Source: Azolla caroliniana (lineage: Eukaryota; Polypodiophyta). Taken from it: a stretch of DNA of 64,000 bases. The number at the start of each line of letters is the position of its first letter. The first letter of the stretch is position 1. The notes below the pieces were generated by a model. It was not told the DNA's origin, did no database searches, and saw nothing but the letters and a program-made list of their open reading frames with translations. The stretch is from assembly GCA_043228905.1 (NCBI GenBank), contig JBHGNT010000005.1:12214001-12278000 (forward strand), written 5' to 3'. A program made the translations under genes and the position numbers. Of this stretch, positions 58,083 through 64,000 are shown one piece after another.

Positions 58083-58625
58083 TTTTATTTTTTGTGTGTT
58101 TGGTTTGTATATTTGCATTTGTATATAATTGTGTGTAAAATAATAAATGTGTGTAATATGTAATATATAAAATATGTTTGTAAGGAAGTGTATGTATAAA
58201 CGTAATATGTAATTTTTATGTATGTATGTCAATATATATGGCCAATTCTAATATGTATGTAATATGTAATGCATGCATGTATGTGTATGTACATATTTAC
58301 ATATGGTAATATATATTTGTACATATGTAATATATAGAATATGTTTGTAAGGAAGTGTATGTATAAATGTAATATGTAATTTTTATGTATGTATGTATTA
58401 TCTATATATGTATATCAATATATATGGCCAATTCTAATATGTATGTAGTATGTAATGCATGCATGTATGTGTATGTACATATTTACATATGGTAATATAT
58501 ATTTATGTTTAGTCAACATGCATGTATAAATGAGTGTAATGTATGTATGTATATACATATTCATGGATGTAATGTTTGAATGTAGGTATATATGGATGCA
58601 TGCATGTATATGTATGTATGTCATT
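54790..58625. repeat. 3.8-kb ATGT/TGTA-rich repeat tract
   Basis: Continuous degenerate ATGTATGT/TATATGTG sequence with purer TG and TA runs. Longer blocks recur: for example tgtgattgtaatat with atgtgtatggatg-like flanks at about 55745, 56085 and 56305, and ttacatatggtaatatatatttgtac at about 57790 and 58295. Open frames through it (Tyr/Ile/His or Val/Cys runs) are repeat translations, not genes. Confidence 0.9.
55245..55432 (+). other. GC-richer island with a short very basic frame inside the repeat tract
   Basis: About 190 bases of purine-rich, non-ATGT sequence with a 60-codon frame (55250-55432) made mainly of Arg, Lys, Gln and Ala (RRAVAAAKREQRRRQ, NRRNEQKKRREQRRRR). It contains a repeated ggcggcggcaaaacgag. 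Probably an inserted fragment; no family recognised and no evidence of expression. Confidence 0.25.
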
Positions 58626-59204
58626 GAAATATCTAATATTTCATGAGCTTATGTAATTTTTTTTTCAGCATAATTGATAATACCCTTATGTAAAAATATT
58701 TTCAAATCTTTATTAATACCCTTATGTATATATATTCTGTATCTCACTGATTAATTAAAACCCCTTTTGATGAACTCACGTGCTATCATACAAGTTTTGA
58801 CAGTGAAGTCCCCGGGAGCAGACTCTATACGTAGTATCAATTGACCCTTTGTACTAAATAATCTGCACTAAATCGACTGATCATCTTGGATCCAATTATA
58901 AGAATAGAACCAAAAGTAAAATTATAAAATCATAGTATAAAAATTGCATAATGCTTAATCACATACCATATGAGTGTACTTTCAAACCCCAAGCTAGGTA
59001 CCATTCGACTCCAACTGTACTTTTTTAGTCCAAACATATATTTTATTTCTCGAAATGGTACTTAGCACATAACAAATGATATGTGTGCAAGCATGGTGTA
59101 ATGATAACATCCATAGACTCAAGCTTGAATCCAAGGCCACAGAATAAACACCTTCAGTAACGAGACACAACATACACTATATTAGTACCAATGATATTTT
59201 ATAC
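58626..59204. other. AT-rich spacer or intron
   Basis: No gene recognised. Near 59092-59140 the plus strand has GCATGGTGTAATGATAAC and GCTTGAATCC, weakly A- and B-box-like. taatacccttatgta strings resemble those near 46.1 kb. Confidence 0.4.
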
Positions 59205-60251
59205 CTAGAAGGTCAAAAAGGAGAAATATAAACCAATACCTTTTTCTTTTAGACCCTTCATCAAACATGTTAGATTCTCTGAATGCAGCTTTAAGGTTGA
59301 TAATTGCTCATTAATTTCATTACGAGAAGACCACCATGTCTCTAGATCTTTCTTCTGTGCTTCCAGATGAGTACCCATAGTTGTGAGCTCCTTCTTCAAC
59401 TCCTCTTTTAACATATCACTTTCTGAATTTTGGATTGTTGATGCAATCCATTTGTATGTATTCGACATAGATGTGAATTGTTTCTTTGTTGCCATCTCAC
59501 CAGATGAAACTTCTTCCAAATCAGCCAATAGTGCTTGCATTTTTGTTTGCATGGAAGCTATACAGTGCAACAATCGCTCTTCATGTTTTTTTGTCAGTGT
59601 GGCTTTCTGTTTTGCAATTTGTTGAGTCAACATAGATGTCCGAGTTGGGATTTCAATATGAGAGGTACCCTCAGACTTCATGGTAGTGTTGGTATTTGAG
59701 GACCCTCTATAATGTGATGATCGGTGATGAGCAAAATCTTCTCAATCAGCTTCAATGCCACCATGGAGTTCATATGCAAATGCACGTGCAAAGACAAATC
59801 CTACCTCATTGTTTAGGATATGTTTCGTATCATAAACTTGTTCATATCATGACTTTAGTTCAATGATATAATCCTTCTTCAATTGAGTGAGGTGGAAACC
59901 TCTCCGTGTCTCGGGTTGTGATGAGCCCCAAGTTTTCATCATCCACATGTCTAGGTCTTCATAAGTGTCAGGTCATGCACGAAGGAAATAACCCCATCCC
60001 AATTTTGTACCTCGAAGGATGTTTGTGGGAACCTTTTTGCCCTGAGTTGCTGAAAACTTCGACCTCCCTTTGGTGGGGGTCATCTTACTTTCTTTGATGG
60101 GGGTCCTTTTTCTTTCCTTGCATAGTGTGATGACATTTTCGGTGACCATTTTCTTCTTTGTGGGTGTCTTCCTTGTCATGTGAATCCTGTCTCTCTTCTT
60201 CGCATCACATGCACAACAATAGTAAACAATATTAAATAATATACAATTCAA
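59205..60251 (-). pseudogene. Unrecognised coiled-coil protein, frame broken by three TGA codons
   Basis: One minus-strand frame from about 60220 to 59240. The N-terminal part is basic (TRKTPTKKKMVTENVI, KGRSKFSATQGKKVPTNILR), then LGWGYFLRA-x-PDTYEDLDMW, HLTQLKKDYIIELKS-x-YEQ, LHGGIEAD-x-EDFAHHRSSH, where x is TGA each time. Arg (CGA) fits each position. The rest (59681-59240) is predicted helical coiled coil (QQIAKQKATLTKKHEERLLH, SDMLKEELKKELTTMGTHLE). A GT donor-like site (AAAAG/GTATTG) ends it, so it could be the 5' exon of a gene continuing left, possibly P. Function unknown. Confidence 0.45.
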
Positions 60252-61091
60252 GGAGATGTCAGATATGAAACATAATGTTAACTACCGATACTTAACATAT
60301 ACACATGTTGACCGACTCTCAAATTCAAGCATATGCATGTACAAAGCTCTCAAATGATCAAGGGAGAACAACAACAACAACAAAACCCTAAACAATAATA
60401 AAAGATAGAATCAAACATACAGATAAACATGTCCCAAACATCGTTATGGTTGCAAATGTAAAAAAACAGATAGAAAGTGACAAAAACAAATAGAATCAAA
60501 CATACAAACATATAGTAAAACAAGTACTAAATGTCGTTGTTGAAGACTTTGAAGAGGGGACGCGTTTGAAACACACTAGGTAGAGGGAACCAGGTATAGG
60601 GAACACACCAGGTAGAGGGAACACACCAAGTAGAGGGAACACTTGGAGGTAGAGGGAACATGACCAGCAAAGTAGAGACCGATGCGAAGAGGACTTGGTG
60701 TGCAGACCACACTTCAGAGAACGCTTGAGAGAGAGAACGTGGCCAACAGAGGAAAGCTCAATGTAACAAGGACACAGTACAATGGTTGAGAGAGAGAATA
60801 CCTGAGGGAGAGGGGACGATGAGGACACAGTTGAAGACCTGATGTCAATGCAATGAGGACACAATACAACACCTGAGCGTATTGTTGTTGCAAAATGGAC
60901 ATGACAAGCAGGGAATGGGTTTAGGGTTTGCACAGTGAGCAGAGAACGTGGAGAAACCTGTGCAGAAGTTGGAAGAGAGAGATAGAGGGAGGGAGGGAGG
61001 GGGTACGAACGTAGTGAATAAACGAGTAGAAGGGGGAAGGAAAGAGTGTGAGAGAGAGGAGGTACGAACCTAGGGAATTATCAAGTGTAAA

Positions 61092-61125
<34 letters not shown>

Positions 61126-61384
61126 AACTGACAGTTCGAGATAAACTTGTTATTTGCCAAGAGAGACAGAGTGGAAAAGAGACAGGCTGACTATCTTCAT
61201 GATTGACTGACGACTCGAGATCTTATATAGTTAAGACCTCCTTACAACATTACCTAGGATTTTGACACAAGTGATGATTATTCATATTTGAAATCTATAT
61301 TCATTGAATGTGACTTTTAATTTTAAGACAAGTGATCAACTTTTTAAACCCAAATATTGGATTTATTTTTACATTTTTAAGTTT
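60252..61384. other. Spacer with short tandem repeats
   Basis: AT-rich at first. A minisatellite of ~21-bp units aggtagagggaacacacc (about 60578-60660) and G/A-rich sequence with (GA)n at 61095-61122 follow. A 145-codon minus frame across the minisatellite looks like a repeat translation and is not called. Confidence 0.5.
60578..60660. repeat. Minisatellite, ~21-bp unit, about four copies
   Basis: Units of aggtagagggaaca(cacc) with small changes. Confidence 0.85.
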
Positions 61385-61405
61385 TTCCTCCACATGGAAT
61401 TAGTA

Positions 61406-61890
61406 CTAAAGTTTTGGCCAAAAGTTGGTACACCATAGTGTGCTTTCACCCAAGTCACATTGTTTCCAGAATTCGTAAGCATCCTTCTTTGTTGTGGGCC
61501 ACCACAACCCACTTTGCCAAATTTTCCGAGCCGTGGTATCGCCGGCATAGTGACCACCAGCTATCCTGTGATGTGCTTCTAGTAGGATCGCATCCTTTTC
61601 GAATTGGCGTACCGCACGACGCCAGATGCCGTCCGAGCCTTTGTGGTACAAGATGTGTGTGAGAAGGCAAATTTTCGACTGCGAACTGCCAACAGTTTCT
61701 TGGCATCTAGGGTCAAATTTTCACGTGGGAGGCTAGTGCTGAGGAAGTGTGTCCTCTCGTTTATCCAGTCATCCTCGCTATTGGCCGATGGTGTGGTTTT
61801 GTCTAACCCGAAAAAGTTGGCGTCGAGTAGTTCATCGTATTCCATTGTGGCTGGTTCCCCCGATTCGAGCTGGCTCAAGTAATCTGCGAT
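61406..61890 (-). pseudogene. RNase H-integrase linker and integrase zinc domain of H
   Basis: SQLESGEPATMEYDELLDAN follows the end of RNase H (typical ADxLSRLESG position). After a frame change LLEAHHRIAGGHYAGDTTAR, GLWWPTTKKDAYEFWKQCD gives the HH and first Cys of the HHCC module. The second Cys of CxxC is not kept (CDLG). Confidence 0.65.
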
Positions 61891-62149
61891 CGCATGTTAT
61901 ACCCCAGGTCAATGTTGTATGTCGAATTCAAATTCTTGGAGAAGCAACATCCATCGTGCTAATCAACCGGTTAGTGCCTGCTTATTTACTAGATAGAGTA
62001 GCATCGAGTGATCCACGTGGAATGTAAATTTTCGGCCGAGCAAATAATGCCGAAAATTCATGATGTTGTAGATCATGCCGAATGCATCCCATTCTGTTCT
62101 AGAGTAGTTCTTTTTGGTTGTCAAGAGCCGACGGCTAGCATAGTAGACT

Positions 62150-63060
62150 AGTCAATACCAGTTCAGAGGCATCTTTTGCATGACGACACTCCCAATGGCC
62201 ACGTCTGATGTGTCAATGAAAACATGGAAGGGTTGCGACCAATCCAGTGGTTGCACCACCGGTGCGTGTGAGAGCATTACCTTAAGGGAACGATATGTGT
62301 CGTCTTTTGTTGCAATTGAACGAAACGGAACCCGATGTATAGTCGCGTCTAATGGTGTCGCGAACTCAGTCAGGTAACGCAACATTATACTATGCCACCT
62401 AATTTGACCCAAAAACCGGCGGAGGGCTTTTGTTGTGGTCGAGGCCGGTGCACTCAGGATGGCATGCACTTTGTTCGGATCCATTGCTATTCTGTCGCAG
62501 CTGACAATGTGGCCGAGTAAGGCTCCACTGGACACGTAAAAAGCACACTTGGCTGGGTTTAGGCTTAGCCGACCTTGCTAACATCGCTTTAGACAAAGGC
62601 GTAAGTGCTTGAGGTGCTTGTTCTTCCGACCATACACGACAAAGTCATTGAGAAAGAATTGCAAATAGGTCAGAATGTAATCGCTGAAAATGTTGGCGAT
62701 AATTCATTGGAAAGTGGTCAGAGCTATCTTTAATCCTAACATCATCACAACTACCACGAGCACGCCCCATTCAGTGACAAATGTTGTTTTCTCTTGGTCA
62801 TCGGGGTGCATTTGCATTTGATTATAGCCGCTGAAGCTATAACATTCATGGCTAGCCACCACGTTGAGGACGCGATCTGTGAACAGAAGTGGAAAGGCAT
62901 CCGTAACAGTTCCGGTAGTCGACGCAAACTTGGATTTTCCCGTTCTTTTTTGGAACTATGATGATAAGGTTTAACCATGTTGCCCGTTTGACCGGCTGAA
63001 TGAACCCTACTCAGAGGAGTTTGTCGATTTCCTCCTTTTCTTTAGCCGCATAATTGGGAT
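62150..63060 (-). pseudogene. Reverse transcriptase-RNase H of element H
   Basis: RT pieces in changing frames: RKNGKIQVCVDYRN near 62935, FSGYNQMQMHPDDQEK near 62830, the catalytic site region LQFFLNDFVVYG near 62655 (usual YxDD is FLND), ILSAPASTTTKALRRFLGQI near 62450, then RNase H HVFIDTSDVAIGSVVMQ near 62210. Loss of the second catalytic Asp and the frameshifts make it inactive. Confidence 0.7.
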
Positions 63061-63559
63061 TCATCTAGTAGCGGTGTTGTTGCACGGGTCGTGCATCGCA
63101 CTGGAGGTGAATATGGTGCTGGTACTATTGGGGATCTAGCCCTTTCATGTCATTGTACGACTAGGCTAACACATCTTGGTAATCGCTCAACAACCCAACC
63201 ATGGATAGCCAATTCCCGATCAAGCGCGTCGCGGGCATGTCGTAATTCTTCGATGGACTACGGGTCAGGTTTGTGCGGGTCTTTGTTCTCCTCAGGGGCC
63301 AGCTCGGATACGTATGGTTCAACCATCGTGAGAACATCGATTTCAAACAAAGGAACGATTGTGGGGTGTTCCTCGAGGAAGTGGGGTCCATTTGTTCGTC
63401 CACAAGGCCGTCGAGCATGTGGACTCCTTCAGCATATAACGGGCTAGTATCGGGAGGCGTCGCGATCCGTTCCTCCGTGACGACACAAATCTTGTTTTTT
63501 CCGTGGCGGAAGGAGATCATAATCCACTACCAATGCTGCTTAATGTTGGTCGTGGGCAA

Positions 63560-63900
63560 CCATGGACGACCGAGCAACATTGGGTACACAGCGGGAGCAT
63601 CGAGGCTTAACACCACCGCTGACATGGTGAAAGTGTGGCTTCCAAGGATGAAGTTCAGGTGGAGGATTAATCCCATTGGTCGAATGGAACGGGTGTCCGC
63701 CATTCGGAGCCTAAACGGAAATGGCTCCCATTGGGTGATGCCAAGGTCATGACATGTAGCCTCACTAATGAGTTAACACCCGAACCTCCATTAATAATGC
63801 AACCGTGAACATTGCGGTCTTTGATGATGAGGTTGACCACGGGATTTTGGGAATCCATTAATGGTGGGCCGGTGCCCGGCTTTGCCAGGTGTACCGGCAA
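63560..63900 (-). pseudogene. Retropepsin of element H
   Basis: GCIINGGSGVNSL near 63800 is the active-site region with Asn-Gly-Gly in place of Asp-Ser/Thr-Gly, so the catalytic Asp is lost (GAC to AAC type change). Downstream it continues in another frame with an AVVLSLDAPAVYPMLLGRPW segment near 63560-63620, the usual retropepsin end. Confidence 0.6.
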
Positions 63901-64000
63901 GGTGGTTTGGCTCTTTGCCGGTGGTGAGAGATGCTACCATGTCCTTGAAACATGGAAGCAGTTGCAGTAGCTTATGCAAGGGCATGGAGATTTGGCAGCT

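Larger units (their letters stand above)
61385..64000 (-). mobile_element. Ty3/gypsy element H, internal fragment
   Basis: Minus-strand gypsy running off the window end. In transcription order: retropepsin (about 63900-63560), RT (about 63060-62540), RNase H (62535-62150), spacer (about 61890-61660), integrase zinc-binding domain (61650-61406). No LTR seen; truncated at 61385. Heavily decayed with several frames. Confidence 0.75.

Noticed and set aside
54328-58232. Long frames rich in Tyr, Ile, His, Cys and Val
   Set aside because: Translations of the ATGT/TGTA repeat; frame openness follows from the repeat unit lacking stops.
59092-59140. Possible tRNA gene
   Set aside because: Only weak A- and B-box similarity; no acceptor or anticodon stem can be formed.
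60496-60933. 145-codon minus frame with VFPLPGVFP-type repeats
   Set aside because: It covers a minisatellite and has no recognisable domain or supporting signal.

Overview
The window reads as nuclear DNA of a land plant. The only host-type gene is a split, intron-containing copy of cytosolic ribosomal protein eL14 (RPL14) at 17.5-19.4 kb, whose residues fit plant eL14. Almost everything else is nested and decayed transposable elements, microsatellites and AT-rich spacer. Sushi/Tcn1-like chromoviruses, which I associate with mosses and lycophytes, and long (GA)n tracts make a seed-free plant plausible, but this is inference. Layout: 1-4.1 kb holds the minus-strand gag/protease end of a GC-rich Ty3/gypsy element (E), then the RNase H end and 3' LTR of a Ty1/copia element (F). 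4.1-5.6 kb is spacer with a tRNA-like head, a tandem duplication and a poly-C tract. 5.6-17.3 kb is a chromovirus (A, duplication CCGCC) carrying a second chromovirus (B, duplication TCACC) inside its integrase. 17.3-19.4 kb is the RPL14 locus. 21.5-25.3 kb is a deleted copia (L) and two LINE 3' ends with (TC)n tails. 26.1-37.3 kb is a copia (J) broken by a solo LTR (duplication ATATG) and by a complete GC-rich gypsy element (D, duplication ACGT). 37.3-40.4 kb is an opposite-strand copia (K). 40.7-43.6 kb is a decayed gene of a DDE-type transposase family, with an intron full of minisatellite. 44.5-60.3 kb on the minus strand carries exon-like pieces of one or more unrecognised genes. One is a transposase-like gene (P) interrupted by a chromovirus (C); 3.8 kb of ATGT-type repeat adjoins it. 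61.4-64 kb is a minus-strand gypsy fragment (H). Most notable system: chromoviruses B and C share two linked signals. (1) A -1 ribosomal frameshift signal sits at the gag/pol junction: heptamer GTTAAAC, a 6-nt spacer holding the gag stop, then an 11-bp hairpin, with pol open in the -1 frame. (2) A Tf1-type self-priming site is present instead of a tRNA-primed one: 12 nt just after the 5' LTR are complementary to 12 nt near the expected transcript start in the LTR, and four positions have changed in a compensating way between B and C. Element A next to them uses an ordinary initiator-tRNA-Met binding site. The LTRs of B and the 5' LTR of C also begin with an antisense tRNA-like module. No element here looks intact. 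Many premature stops, where a paralogue or family residue can be compared, fit C-to-T change at CGA or CAG/CAA codons, as expected from long-term cytosine methylation. I saw no rRNA gene, no intact tRNA gene and no CRISPR array.
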